From contig NZ_QGNY01000001.1 in NCBI RefSeq assembly GCF_003173575.1, forward strand, positions 186,001 to 250,000: DNA of 64,000 nt, read 5' to 3'. A program made the position numbers and the translations under genes. The stretch is from Pedobacter paludis (GTDB lineage Bacteria > Bacteroidota > Bacteroidia > Sphingobacteriales > Sphingobacteriaceae). Positions 25,141 to 34,755 of the stretch are shown piece after piece. Numbering within the stretch: the first letter of the stretch is position 1; every line of letters starts with the position of its first letter. The notes under the pieces are model-generated. The model did not search any database and had not been told where the DNA came from. It saw nothing but the letters and a program-made list of their open reading frames with translations.

Positions 25141-26693
25141 TGATAAATACAAAGAATTTTACAGTAATGGCTTTGTTCCTATTTTGGGGATTAAGCGGTT
25201 TTGCTCAGCAAAAATCGATTTTAGGTACAGAAAAATTAAACAGGTATGTAACCTACTTCAATTCTATTGATACGGAAGCCGTTAAGAATTTTGTGCCAAA
25301 CGCACAAGCATTTAATTGGTTATCAGATAATGTTCCACTTTTCGAATGTCCGGATTCCGTTTTAGAACAAAACTACTATTATCGTTGGTGGTCGTTTAGA
25401 AAACATTTGGTAAAAACACCAGAGGGTTTCATTTTCACCGAATTTATTGAACCTGTAAAGCATGCGGGAAAATACAACTCCATCAGCTGTGCGCTTGGTC
25501 ATCATATTTACGAGGGTAGGTGGCTAAAAAACACCAGCTACTTAAAAGATTATATTAATTTTTGGCTTTATCATGCTGATGTTGGACAAACCAAGCAACG
25601 GTTTCATCAATTTAGCAGTTGGGTAGATGATGCGGTTTATCAGAATTATCTGGTAAAACCCGATCAAGAATTTCTAAAAAATATTCTTCCAGCATTGGAT
25701 GCAGATTATACCAAATGGGAAACCGAGAGACAATTAAAAACTGGGCTTTTTTGGCAGAACGATGTTAAGGATGGGATGGAGGAATCGATTAGCGGATCCA
25801 GAAAAGACCAGAATATGCGTCCCACCATCAACAGTTATATGTATGGAAATGCAAAAGCTTTAACCAATATCGCAACTCTTCTAAAAGATGAAAATCTAAA
25901 AATTAAGTATCAGAATAAATCCATTCAGCTTAAAAAATTAATACAGGATAGCTTATGGAATTCAAATTCATCTTTCTTCGAAACTAAGCTTGCTAAAGGT
26001 GGTTTTGCAAACGTAAGAGAGGCGATTGGTTTTACGCCATGGGATTTTAATCTTCCTGATGACCGAGCCAATTATGCCAAAGCCTGGGATCAATTGTTAG
26101 ACACAGCGGGCTTTAAAGCGCCTTGGGGCTTAACAACTGCCGAAAGAAGAAACCCAACTTTTAGGACTAGAGGAACTGGGCACAGCTGTGAATGGGATGG
26201 TGCATTATGGCCATTTGCAAGTTCCCAAACTTTAAAAGGACTATCAAATTTGCTGGTTAATTATAAAAATCATGGTAAAATGACCTCAGAAATCTTTTAT
26301 CAAGAACTTCATCAATATGCATTATCGCATATTAAGAATGGAAAACCGTATCTTGGTGAATATCAGGATGAAAAGACGGGCGAATGGCTAAAAGGCGACA
26401 ATCCGAGAAGTAGTTTTTATAACCATTCTACTTTTAACGATTTAATTATTAACGATTTAATTGGCGTAAAACCTAGAGTGGACAACGTTTTAGAAATTTA
26501 TCCATTAATTCCAAAAGGAAAATGGGATTGGTTTGCGTTAGATAATTTATCTTATCATGATAAAACAATAACTTTGGTTTGGGATAAAACGGGCAAAAAG
26601 TATAATAAGGGGAAGGGTTTCCTAATTTATGTTGATGGCAAGCAGATTTATCAAGCGAAAGAACTTAAGCCTGTTCGTGTTCCCATGAATTAG
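25140..26693 (+). CDS. MGH1-like (alpha/alpha)6 glycoside hydrolase
   Basis: A 517-residue secreted protein; signal peptide ends at GFAQQ. The rest fits an (alpha/alpha)6-barrel of the GH63-like type called MGH1-like: YYYRWWSFRKHL near residue 80, DGMEESISGSR near 215, RPTINSYMYGNA, and near 350 RGTGHSCEWDGALWPFASSQ, followed by NHSTFNDLIINDLIG. Acidic residues in DGMEES and CEWDG are candidate acid and base. A small beta domain closes the protein (VLEIYPLIPKGKWDWFALDN). It is translationally coupled to the preceding hydrolase gene and is 25 bases from the polygalacturonase gene. Linkage specificity is unknown. Confidence 0.8.
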   Translation: MINTKNFTVMALFLFWGLSGFAQQKSILGTEKLNRYVTYFNSIDTEAVKNFVPNAQAFNWLSDNVPLFECPDSVLEQNYYYRWWSFRKHLVKTPEGFIFTEFIEPVKHAGKYNSISCALGHHIYEGRWLKNTSYLKDYINFWLYHADVGQTKQRFHQFSSWVDDAVYQNYLVKPDQEFLKNILPALDADYTKWETERQLKTGLFWQNDVKDGMEESISGSRKDQNMRPTINSYMYGNAKALTNIATLLKDENLKIKYQNKSIQLKKLIQDSLWNSNSSFFETKLAKGGFANVREAIGFTPWDFNLPDDRANYAKAWDQLLDTAGFKAPWGLTTAERRNPTFRTRGTGHSCEWDGALWPFASSQTLKGLSNLLVNYKNHGKMTSEIFYQELHQYALSHIKNGKPYLGEYQDEKTGEWLKGDNPRSSFYNHSTFNDLIINDLIGVKPRVDNVLEIYPLIPKGKWDWFALDNLSYHDKTITLVWDKTGKKYNKGKGFLIYVDGKQIYQAKELKPVRVPMN

Positions 26694-26718
26694 TAATTAT
26701 CCATTTTTAAAATCTTCA

Positions 26719-28314
26719 ATGAAATCTCCCAATTTGCCAAATAGCATTAAAATTTTAGTAATTCTCTGTGGAACTGTATTCTTCAATCTGAATGTTGGTG
26801 CACAGTCTTATTTCAATGTTGTAAAATATGGCGCAAAAAACGATAGTAGCCGGTTAGCCACCCAGGCCATAAAAAAAGCAATTGATGCCGCGGTGAAAGA
26901 AGGTGGTGGAACCATTTATTTTCCAGCTGGCAAATATTTAACAGGTCCAATTCATTTAAAAAGCAACATTACCATTTTAATTGATGCCGGGGCAGAGCTT
27001 CATTTCAGCGATAATTTTGATGATTATCTGCCAATGGTTCAAAGCCGTTATGAAGGTGTTGATGTAATGAGTTTTTCACCTCTGTTTTATGCCTATAAAG
27101 CCGAAAACATCTCCATCATGGGTAGAGGGATTATTGACGGCCATGGAGAAAAATGGTGGAATTTTGTTGAGGGCTATAAAGAAGATCAACCTAGAAGCAA
27201 ATGGCAATTAACCTTTGATAAACAAAACAAGGATATTCTTTTGCCAGACGATGCGAAGCAGATGCATCGCGGATTTCTGCGCCCGCCCTTTATTCAGCCG
27301 ATGTTTTGCAAAAATGTATTGATCCAGGGGATTACCATTCGCAACTCGCCATTTTGGACGGTTAATCCTGAATTTTGCGAAAATGTAACCGTTCATGCGG
27401 TAACCATAAATAATCCGCCATCTCCAAATACAGATGGAATTAATCCCGAATCCTGCAAAAATGTTCACATCTCCGACTGCCACATTAGCGTGGGCGATGA
27501 TTGCATTACCATAAAATCTGGCAAGGATGAACCGGGAAGAAAAATGGCTGTACCGGCAGAAAATTACACCATTACGAACTGTACCATGCTTTCTGGTCAT
27601 GGTGGTGTAGTAATTGGCAGTGAAATGAGCGGAGACGTAAGGAAAATTGTGATTTCCAATTGCGTTTTTGATGGTACGGATCGAGGAATCAGAATTAAAA
27701 CCGCTCGTGGAAGAGGCGGCGTAGTAGAAGAAATCCGTGTGGATAACATCGTTATGAAAAATATTGGTTTGCAGGCCATTGTTCTGGATATGCAGTATGC
27801 CAAAACCAATGTAGAAAAGGTTTCAGAGCGCACTCCGAAATTTAGAAATATCCACTTTAGTAACATTACAGGGCAGGTTAATCAGGCTGGATATCTGAAT
27901 GGCTTAGAAGAAATGCCGATTGAGAACATCACCTTTACGGATGTTAATATGGAAGCCAAAACGGGGTTCAACATTGCTTTTTCGAATAAAATTGAGTTCC
28001 ACAATGTTCAGGTTAACACCGAAACCGGACCATCTATAACGGCTACAAGAGTTAATAATTTAACCATTAACGGGTTTAAAAGTTACAAGCCTCATGCAAA
28101 TGTCCCAATTGTAGATTTAAAAAACGTAAGCGATTTATTTTTATATAATGCTATTCCTATAACTGGAACCTCAATTTACATGAGGTTGAGCGGTGCCGGC
28201 ACAAAAAATATCGCCATCGGGAATAATAATTTTAGAAATGCACGCTTAGGAATCCGCAAGGAGAAAGATGTTTTTGAGAACATCGACGTAATTTCTGGAG
28301 ATAAGGGCCAATAA
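26719..28314 (+). CDS. GH28 polygalacturonase family protein
   Basis: A 531-residue right-handed beta-helix enzyme that hydrolyses alpha-1,4-galacturonic linkages or related rhamnogalacturonan bonds. All GH28 motifs are present: SPNTDG near residue 237, GDDCI near 259, SGHGG near 293 and RIKT near 324. The signal peptide ends around GAQSYF, so the enzyme is exported. The N-terminal pectate_lyase_3-like stretch FNVVKYGAKNDSS is typical. It is followed after 14 bases by the GH95 gene. The intact catalytic Asp residues support activity; whether it acts on homogalacturonan or a side-chain GalA is not visible. Confidence 0.93.
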   Translation: MKSPNLPNSIKILVILCGTVFFNLNVGAQSYFNVVKYGAKNDSSRLATQAIKKAIDAAVKEGGGTIYFPAGKYLTGPIHLKSNITILIDAGAELHFSDNFDDYLPMVQSRYEGVDVMSFSPLFYAYKAENISIMGRGIIDGHGEKWWNFVEGYKEDQPRSKWQLTFDKQNKDILLPDDAKQMHRGFLRPPFIQPMFCKNVLIQGITIRNSPFWTVNPEFCENVTVHAVTINNPPSPNTDGINPESCKNVHISDCHISVGDDCITIKSGKDEPGRKMAVPAENYTITNCTMLSGHGGVVIGSEMSGDVRKIVISNCVFDGTDRGIRIKTARGRGGVVEEIRVDNIVMKNIGLQAIVLDMQYAKTNVEKVSERTPKFRNIHFSNITGQVNQAGYLNGLEEMPIENITFTDVNMEAKTGFNIAFSNKIEFHNVQVNTETGPSITATRVNNLTINGFKSYKPHANVPIVDLKNVSDLFLYNAIPITGTSIYMRLSGAGTKNIAIGNNNFRNARLGIRKEKDVFENIDVISGDKGQ

Positions 28315-28328
28315 TTAAAAAATTTTAA

Positions 28329-31154
28329 ATGTTTACAGCGCTAACCAAAACCACGAAGTATTTTTCTGTTTTATTTCTTTTAAGCTTGGGTTGCGTTAAC
28401 GTTTTCGCACAAAATAATCAGCTTTGGTACAACAAACCTGCTGAAAAATGGACGGATGCACTCCCAATCGGGAATGGCAGGTTGGGCGCTATGATTTTCG
28501 CAGGTCCAATGGTAGATCATATTCAGTTTAACGAGGAAACCCTTTGGACCGGAAAACCGAGAGATTATAATAAAAAAGGTGCTTCGGCTTATCTTCCACA
28601 AATTAGAAAACTGCTTTTTGAAGGTAAACAGAAGGAAGCGGAAGATCTGGCCCAGCAAGAATTTATGGGGCTTTTAAGTGAAACCGGAGATCGAAGCAAA
28701 TGGGTTAAGGAAATGCAATCTGGCAAGGGAATACAGGGTAATCCAGCTTCAGAAAGTTATGATGATAAACTTTGGAAAACCATTCAGGTGCCATCTTACG
28801 AGGGTTGGGAAGCGGTTGGTTTAGCCAATTTGGATGGTGCAGTTTGGTTTAGAACAACTTTTGATGTTCCGGAAAACTGGCTAGGTAAAGATCTTGTTTT
28901 AGATTTAAATCGAATCCGAGATCAGGATTTTACATACATAAACGGGCAATTGGTTGGCAATACCGATAGCAATGAGCCTAGAAAATATACCATTCCAGCA
29001 AAGCTGATTAAGAAAGGAAAAAACACAATTGCCATTCAGGTACTCAATTACTATGATAAAGGCGGTTTGGCTGGCTATAAAGACACCAAAAAGAAGATTG
29101 GAATTTATCCTGTAGGTTTAGATGTAGAACAAGGAATTTCTTTGGTAAAAACATGGAAATATAAAATTCAAAACGAAGATCCACCAGAAGTGGCCCAGTA
29201 TCAGGCAAGTTATCAACCCTTTGGCGATCTCAATCTTTATTTTAAGCAGACGAAGTTACCCATTACCAATTACAGGCGTTCGCTAGATTTGAGTACTGCC
29301 ATTTCCAAAACATCCTACAGTTTGGGCGGTGTTGCTTACGAGCGGGAATATTTTTCAAGCGAGCCGAATCAGGCAATCGTTATCCATTTATCTGCAAGTA
29401 AATTAGGCTCGATTAGTTTTGATGCCGAATTATCCAGTGTGCATCGAAAATCAGAAATCAGGGTATTAAAAGATCATAGCATTGCATTAACCGTTCAGGT
29501 AAAAGATGGCGCATTAAGAGGCGAAAGCAGATTAACGGCAATTGTTAAGAAAGGAACTGTAAAAATCATTAACAATAAAATCAGTATAAATCTTGCTGAT
29601 GAAGTAACACTTTACTTAACAGCAGGAACCAATTTTGTAAATGCAAATGATGTTTCGGGTAATCCTGAGCTTGCAAATATTAAAGCTTTGGATGGGCTAA
29701 AAGGTAAAAGTTATGCAGAAGTTAAGGCAGATCACATTAAGGAATATCAATCTTACTACAATACATTTAGCGTAAACTTTGGTTCGTCGGAAAATGAAAA
29801 TCTACCTACTGACGAGCGTTTAGAAAAGTTTGCAACTTCAAATGATCCGGCTTTCGCCGGTTTGTATATGCAATATGGCAGATACTTGCTCATCTCCAGT
29901 TCGCGTCCGGGAACTCAGCCTGCTAATCTTCAAGGAATTTGGAACGATTTATTAAGTCCACCATGGGGAAGCAAGTACACCACCAACATCAATTTGGAAA
30001 TGAACTATTGGCCAACAGAAGTGTTGAATTTATCTGCATTAAACGATCCACTTTTCAAAAAGATAAAAGGTTTATCCATTTCGGGCAAAGAAACAGCCAA
30101 AGAATATTACAATGCAAAAGGTTGGGTTTTACATCACAATACAGATTTATGGAATGGAACAGCGCCTATAAATGCTTCCAATCATGGTATTTGGGTTTCT
30201 GGCGCAGGCTGGTTAAGTGAGCATCTTTGGGAGCATTATTTATTTACCAGGGATAAGCAGTTTTTAGAAAACGAAGCTTATCCGCTGATGAAAGAATCGG
30301 CCCTGTTTTTTGAAGATTTCTTGGTAAAAGATCCAAAAACGGGATGGTTAATCAGTACGCCATCAAATTCGCCTGAAAATGGTGGCTTGGTTGCAGGCCC
30401 GACGATGGATCACCAAATCATTCGAACCCTGTTTAGAAATTGTATTGAAGCATCAAAAGTGCTAGGAAAAGATGAAGCATTTAGAAAAGACTTACTTACA
30501 AAAGTACAGCAGATAGCGCCAAATCAAATTGGAAAATATGGGCAGTTGCAAGAGTGGCTTCAAGATGTAGATGATACCACAAATAAACATAGACATGTAT
30601 CGCATTTGTGGGGTGTTTTTCCGGGGAATGATATTACATGGGATGGCGATGCCAAAATGATGAATGCGGCTAAACAATCTTTAATTTATCGTGGAGATGA
30701 TGCTACAGGGTGGAGTTTAGCTTGGAAAATAAATTTTTGGGCACGGTTTAAAGATGGTGATCATGCCATGAAACTGGTTAAAATGTTAATCAAGCCAGCG
30801 GGAAATGGTGCTGGATCTTATGTTAATTTATTTGATGCACATCCACCGTTTCAGATTGATGGAAACTTTGGCGGTTTAGCCGGAATTGCCGAAATGATTG
30901 TTCAAAGTCACCAGGGGTATATTGATCTTTTGCCGGCCTTACCGAGCGATTTGCCTTTTGGAGAAGTTAAGGGTTTATGTGCAAGGGGAGGCTTTGAATT
31001 AAATATCAATTGGGATAAAGGAAAGTTAACGGCACTAGAGGTTAAATCTAAATCAGGTGGTATTTGCAAGATAAGATACAAAAATCAGGCAATCAGTATC
31101 GATACAAAAGCCGGTAAAGTGTATAAGGTTAGTGGCGAATTGAAAGCATTATGA
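28329..31154 (+). CDS. GH95 alpha-L-fucosidase/L-galactosidase with inserted jelly-roll
   Basis: A 941-residue exported enzyme. GH95 hallmarks: LWYNKPAEKWTDALPIGNGR at about residues 32-51, FNEETLWTGKPRDYN, the INLEMNYWP segment, STPSNSPENG with a candidate general acid Glu, MDHQIIRTLF, and FQIDGNFGGLAGIAEMI near 840 with the candidate Asp. Between residues about 130 and 255 an extra domain interrupts the N-terminal beta domain: WKTIQVPSYEGWEAVGL, GAVWFRTTFDVPENW, and YINGQLVG, typical of the GH2/sialate-esterase sugar-binding jelly-roll. GH95 enzymes remove alpha-1,2-linked L-fucose or L-galactose, sugars of xyloglucan and rhamnogalacturonan II. The stop overlaps the next start (ATGA). Confidence 0.92.
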   Translation: MFTALTKTTKYFSVLFLLSLGCVNVFAQNNQLWYNKPAEKWTDALPIGNGRLGAMIFAGPMVDHIQFNEETLWTGKPRDYNKKGASAYLPQIRKLLFEGKQKEAEDLAQQEFMGLLSETGDRSKWVKEMQSGKGIQGNPASESYDDKLWKTIQVPSYEGWEAVGLANLDGAVWFRTTFDVPENWLGKDLVLDLNRIRDQDFTYINGQLVGNTDSNEPRKYTIPAKLIKKGKNTIAIQVLNYYDKGGLAGYKDTKKKIGIYPVGLDVEQGISLVKTWKYKIQNEDPPEVAQYQASYQPFGDLNLYFKQTKLPITNYRRSLDLSTAISKTSYSLGGVAYEREYFSSEPNQAIVIHLSASKLGSISFDAELSSVHRKSEIRVLKDHSIALTVQVKDGALRGESRLTAIVKKGTVKIINNKISINLADEVTLYLTAGTNFVNANDVSGNPELANIKALDGLKGKSYAEVKADHIKEYQSYYNTFSVNFGSSENENLPTDERLEKFATSNDPAFAGLYMQYGRYLLISSSRPGTQPANLQGIWNDLLSPPWGSKYTTNINLEMNYWPTEVLNLSALNDPLFKKIKGLSISGKETAKEYYNAKGWVLHHNTDLWNGTAPINASNHGIWVSGAGWLSEHLWEHYLFTRDKQFLENEAYPLMKESALFFEDFLVKDPKTGWLISTPSNSPENGGLVAGPTMDHQIIRTLFRNCIEASKVLGKDEAFRKDLLTKVQQIAPNQIGKYGQLQEWLQDVDDTTNKHRHVSHLWGVFPGNDITWDGDAKMMNAAKQSLIYRGDDATGWSLAWKINFWARFKDGDHAMKLVKMLIKPAGNGAGSYVNLFDAHPPFQIDGNFGGLAGIAEMIVQSHQGYIDLLPALPSDLPFGEVKGLCARGGFELNINWDKGKLTALEVKSKSGGICKIRYKNQAISIDTKAGKVYKVSGELKAL

Positions 31155-34100
31155 TTAGGTTTTTAAAATATTTTTCGATTTTACTTTTCGTTGTAACGTT
31201 TAAAAATGTTTCTGCGCAATCTCCTGTACGAAAAGACATTTCCTTAAACGCAGATTGGGTAACCACAGCTGACGAAAAAGGCATCCATGCTTTTGATGGT
31301 TTTCAAGCCGAAAAATACAATACATCTAATTGGAAGAAAGTAAATGTACCCCACAATTGGGATCAGTATGAGGGCTATCAGCGCAAACTTCATGGTAATA
31401 AACACGGTTACGCCTGGTATCGGAAAACTTTCAAGAGCAATGAAATCAAATTGGGAAAGCGCTTTTTTCTTTATTTCGAAGGTGTGGGTTCTTATGCTAC
31501 CATTTGGCTTAACGGCAAAAAAGTTGGCTATCATGCTGGTGGAAGAACCACTTTTACCCTAGATGTTAGCTTGGCGATAAAATTAAACAATCAGCAGAAT
31601 ATTCTGGCCGTAAGAGCGGATCATCCAGCAAATATTCAGGATTTACCCTGGGTTGATGGAGGCTGTTCTACCGAAAGAGGTTTTTCTGAAGGCTCTCAAC
31701 CAATGGGGGTCTTTAGGCCTGTTCATTTAATTATTACAAGCGAAACCAGAGTTCAGCCATTTGGGGTTCATGTTTGGAATGATGATAAAATTTCAAATCA
31801 ATCTGCCACACTAAACATAGAAACTACCCTAAAAAACTATAGCGTTAAAACCAAATCTATTGTTGTTTCAACCCAACTTTTAGATCAGAATGGAAAAGCG
31901 GTTTCCGAACTAAAGCACACAGAAAATGTATCCTCAGGTAAAGAAATTGTCTTTTCTCAGCAAACAGATAAAATTGTTAATCCTAAACTTTGGTCGTTGG
32001 AGAACCCATATTTGTATACTTTGAAAACGACTATTTTTGAAAAAGGAAAGTTGGTTGATGAAGTAAAAACGCCTTATGGAATCCGTTGGATCAGCTGGCC
32101 GATTGGCGACAAAGCAAATCAAAAAGTATTTCTACTAAACGGAAAGCCAGTTTTTATAAATGGCATTGCAGAATACGAGCATTTGATTGGGCAAAGCCAT
32201 GCATTTGGCAAAGAACAAATTCGATCTCGGGTGATGCAGATCAAATCGACAGGCTTTAATGCCTTTCGTGATGCCCACCAACCGCATAATCTGTTGTACT
32301 CTGATTATTGGGACCAGCTTGGTATTCTCTGTTGGACACAAATGGCCGCACACATTTGGTACGATACACCAGAATTCAGAAAAAACTTCAAATCACTTTT
32401 AACAGATTGGGTTAAAGAAAGAAGAAATAGTCCGGCGGTAGTTTTATGGGGATTGGAAAACGAAAGTACCTTGCCAGAAGATTTCGCAAAAGAGTGTACC
32501 GAGTTGATCCGTAAGTTAGATCCAACAGCATCTTCACAAAGAAAAGTAACTACATGTAATGGTGGAAAGGGTACCGATTGGGATGTGCCACAAAACTGGA
32601 CCGGAACTTATGGTGGTAATCCTTTAACCTATGGCGAGGATTTAAAAAGGCAGGTTTTGGTTGGGGAATATGGTGCTTGGCGCACGCTTGATCTTCATAA
32701 TTTAGGCCTTGCCGAAAAGGGTTATACAGAAAATAGCATGACGGATTTGATGGAAACAAAAGTTCGTTTAGCTGAATCGGTAAAGCATGAAACTGCTGGT
32801 CACTTTTTTTGGCTTTATAGTTCTCACGATAATCCTGGAAGGGTGCAGGGAGGCGAAGGTTTAAGAGATTTAGACAGAGTTGGACCGGTAAATTACAAAG
32901 GCATGTTTACCCCTTGGGAAGAACCAACCGATGTTTATTACATGTTTAGAGGCAATTATGCACCTAAAGATACGGAGCCAATGGTTTACATTGTTTCGCA
33001 TACCTGGCCAAATCGTTGGTCTTCTCCCGGAATAAAAGACAGTGTTGTTGTGTATTCAAATTGCGATGAGGTTGAACTTTTTAATGATGTTGATGGTCAA
33101 TCGTTAGGGAAAAAGACGAGAAAAGGAGTAGGGAGCCATTTTCAATGGAATAAACCAAATATTCAATATAATGTACTTTATGCAGTGGGTTATGTAAATG
33201 GAAAGGCAGTAGCTAAAGATGTTATCGTTTTAAATGGTTTGCCAAAAGCACCAAATTTTAACCGCTTAGTGAATGATACTGAGGTTATCGAACCTCAAAA
33301 AAATTACAATTATTTGTATCGATTAAATTGTGGCGGACCAGAATACACAGATCGCTTTGGGAAAGTTTGGTCTGCAGACCAGCAATTAAATTCAAATAAT
33401 AAAAATTACGGTTCAAATTCTTGGACAGCGGCATACCCAGGTGTTCCATCTTTTTTTGCAAGTCAAAGAAGAACTTTTTCTCCAATTGATGGAACTTCAG
33501 ACTGGAAATTGTTTCAAACTTTTAGATATGGAAGAGATCAATTGAGTTTTAATTTTCCTATTCCTGCAGATGGTGAGTATTTAGTAGAAATGTACTTTAT
33601 AGAGCCTTGGTTAGGCATCGGTGGCGGTCTAAATGCAGAAAAAATGCGCTTATTTGATGTTGCGGTAAATAATAAAACAATTATCAAAGATTTAGACATC
33701 TGGAAGGAAGTTGGCCCAAACAAAGTTTTAAAGAAAACAGTAAGAGTTTACAGTAAAGCCGGCCAACTTATAATTTCATTTCCGCAGATAAAAGCAGGTC
33801 AAGCGGTAATATCAGCAATTGCCATTGGCACTTTAGATAAAAGAATTAAAATTGGTGGGCAAAGTAATTCCATAATAAATGCTTCACAAAGCGATGAATA
33901 TAAAATTTCCAGTTGGATGGATATTGGCGATAAGCAGTTTCTAAACAATAGTGAAGAATTTACCTCGCTCCCGAACAATTTCTATGGTGCAGAATGGATT
34001 CAGTTTGCTTCAAAGCATGATCAGATCTCTTTTAAGGTAAACCAAGATGCAGATGTGTTATTTGCACTTGATGCATCCAATCAAAAACAGGACTTAAATC

Positions 34101-34657
34101 TAAAGGAATTCGAAGATACCAAAACCAGCATCTCAAATAGTTTAGGCAAAACATTTTCCATTTACCGCAAACGATATAAAAAAGGAGAGCAAGTAGCTAT
34201 TGAAAGTTATATTTCGACTGTAGCGGTTATTCCACCAAGCAATTTAGAACCCGCTTACGATTTGAAAACCGTAACGAGTTATAAGGCTACAGATGCAAAT
34301 TTAAAAGGTCAAAATATTGTTAAGGAAGATTTAATGGGCAAAGCCCGGGTTACTTTTAAGGCACCAGCTGGAGATGTACTTGAATTTACGATATCGGTAG
34401 GCGTGGCCGATACCTACTCGCTTACACTAAAATACCATAATCCACTTGAGCAAAATTTAACCGCTACATTAGAATTTTTATCGGCTGATGGAACGGTTAT
34501 GAAAACAGAAAAGGCAACATTTGCACCTACAAAAGACGGCAAATGGAATTATCTTAATACAAATACAGGAAGTATGATTAATGCCGGAACTTATAAATTA
34601 AGAATTATAGCAGAAAATTCTAAAGGACTTATCATTGATGCTTTAGATGTTCAATAA
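31151..34657 (+). CDS. GH2 beta-galactosidase-like enzyme with malectin domain
   Basis: A 1168-residue exported protein. Signal peptide ends at VSAQ. The GH2 sugar-binding domain occupies about residues 25-210 (VPHNWDQYEGYQRK, HAGGRTTFTLDV), an Ig-like domain about 215-330, then the TIM barrel with acid/base Glu in GLENES near 435 and nucleophile Glu in LVGEYGAWR near 503. A malectin-like domain starts near 720 (YLYRLNCGGPEYTDRFGK) and runs to about 890, and one or two more beta domains fill the C-terminus. Malectin domains bind di- or oligosaccharides. It probably removes a beta-linked Gal or GlcA from pectin side chains; specificity not visible. Coupled to GH95 by a 4-base overlap. Confidence 0.9.
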   Translation: MIRFLKYFSILLFVVTFKNVSAQSPVRKDISLNADWVTTADEKGIHAFDGFQAEKYNTSNWKKVNVPHNWDQYEGYQRKLHGNKHGYAWYRKTFKSNEIKLGKRFFLYFEGVGSYATIWLNGKKVGYHAGGRTTFTLDVSLAIKLNNQQNILAVRADHPANIQDLPWVDGGCSTERGFSEGSQPMGVFRPVHLIITSETRVQPFGVHVWNDDKISNQSATLNIETTLKNYSVKTKSIVVSTQLLDQNGKAVSELKHTENVSSGKEIVFSQQTDKIVNPKLWSLENPYLYTLKTTIFEKGKLVDEVKTPYGIRWISWPIGDKANQKVFLLNGKPVFINGIAEYEHLIGQSHAFGKEQIRSRVMQIKSTGFNAFRDAHQPHNLLYSDYWDQLGILCWTQMAAHIWYDTPEFRKNFKSLLTDWVKERRNSPAVVLWGLENESTLPEDFAKECTELIRKLDPTASSQRKVTTCNGGKGTDWDVPQNWTGTYGGNPLTYGEDLKRQVLVGEYGAWRTLDLHNLGLAEKGYTENSMTDLMETKVRLAESVKHETAGHFFWLYSSHDNPGRVQGGEGLRDLDRVGPVNYKGMFTPWEEPTDVYYMFRGNYAPKDTEPMVYIVSHTWPNRWSSPGIKDSVVVYSNCDEVELFNDVDGQSLGKKTRKGVGSHFQWNKPNIQYNVLYAVGYVNGKAVAKDVIVLNGLPKAPNFNRLVNDTEVIEPQKNYNYLYRLNCGGPEYTDRFGKVWSADQQLNSNNKNYGSNSWTAAYPGVPSFFASQRRTFSPIDGTSDWKLFQTFRYGRDQLSFNFPIPADGEYLVEMYFIEPWLGIGGGLNAEKMRLFDVAVNNKTIIKDLDIWKEVGPNKVLKKTVRVYSKAGQLIISFPQIKAGQAVISAIAIGTLDKRIKIGGQSNSIINASQSDEYKISSWMDIGDKQFLNNSEEFTSLPNNFYGAEWIQFASKHDQISFKVNQDADVLFALDASNQKQDLNLKEFEDTKTSISNSLGKTFSIYRKRYKKGEQVAIESYISTVAVIPPSNLEPAYDLKTVTSYKATDANLKGQNIVKEDLMGKARVTFKAPAGDVLEFTISVGVADTYSLTLKYHNPLEQNLTATLEFLSADGTVMKTEKATFAPTKDGKWNYLNTNTGSMINAGTYKLRIIAENSKGLIIDALDVQ

Positions 34658-34755
34658 GATAAGATGGTATAATATGTAGCCAAAATCTTATATTAATACT
34701 CATTCTTAGACATGCATATTTGTTTTAACCAAATTAATACAAGAGCCAACAAATA

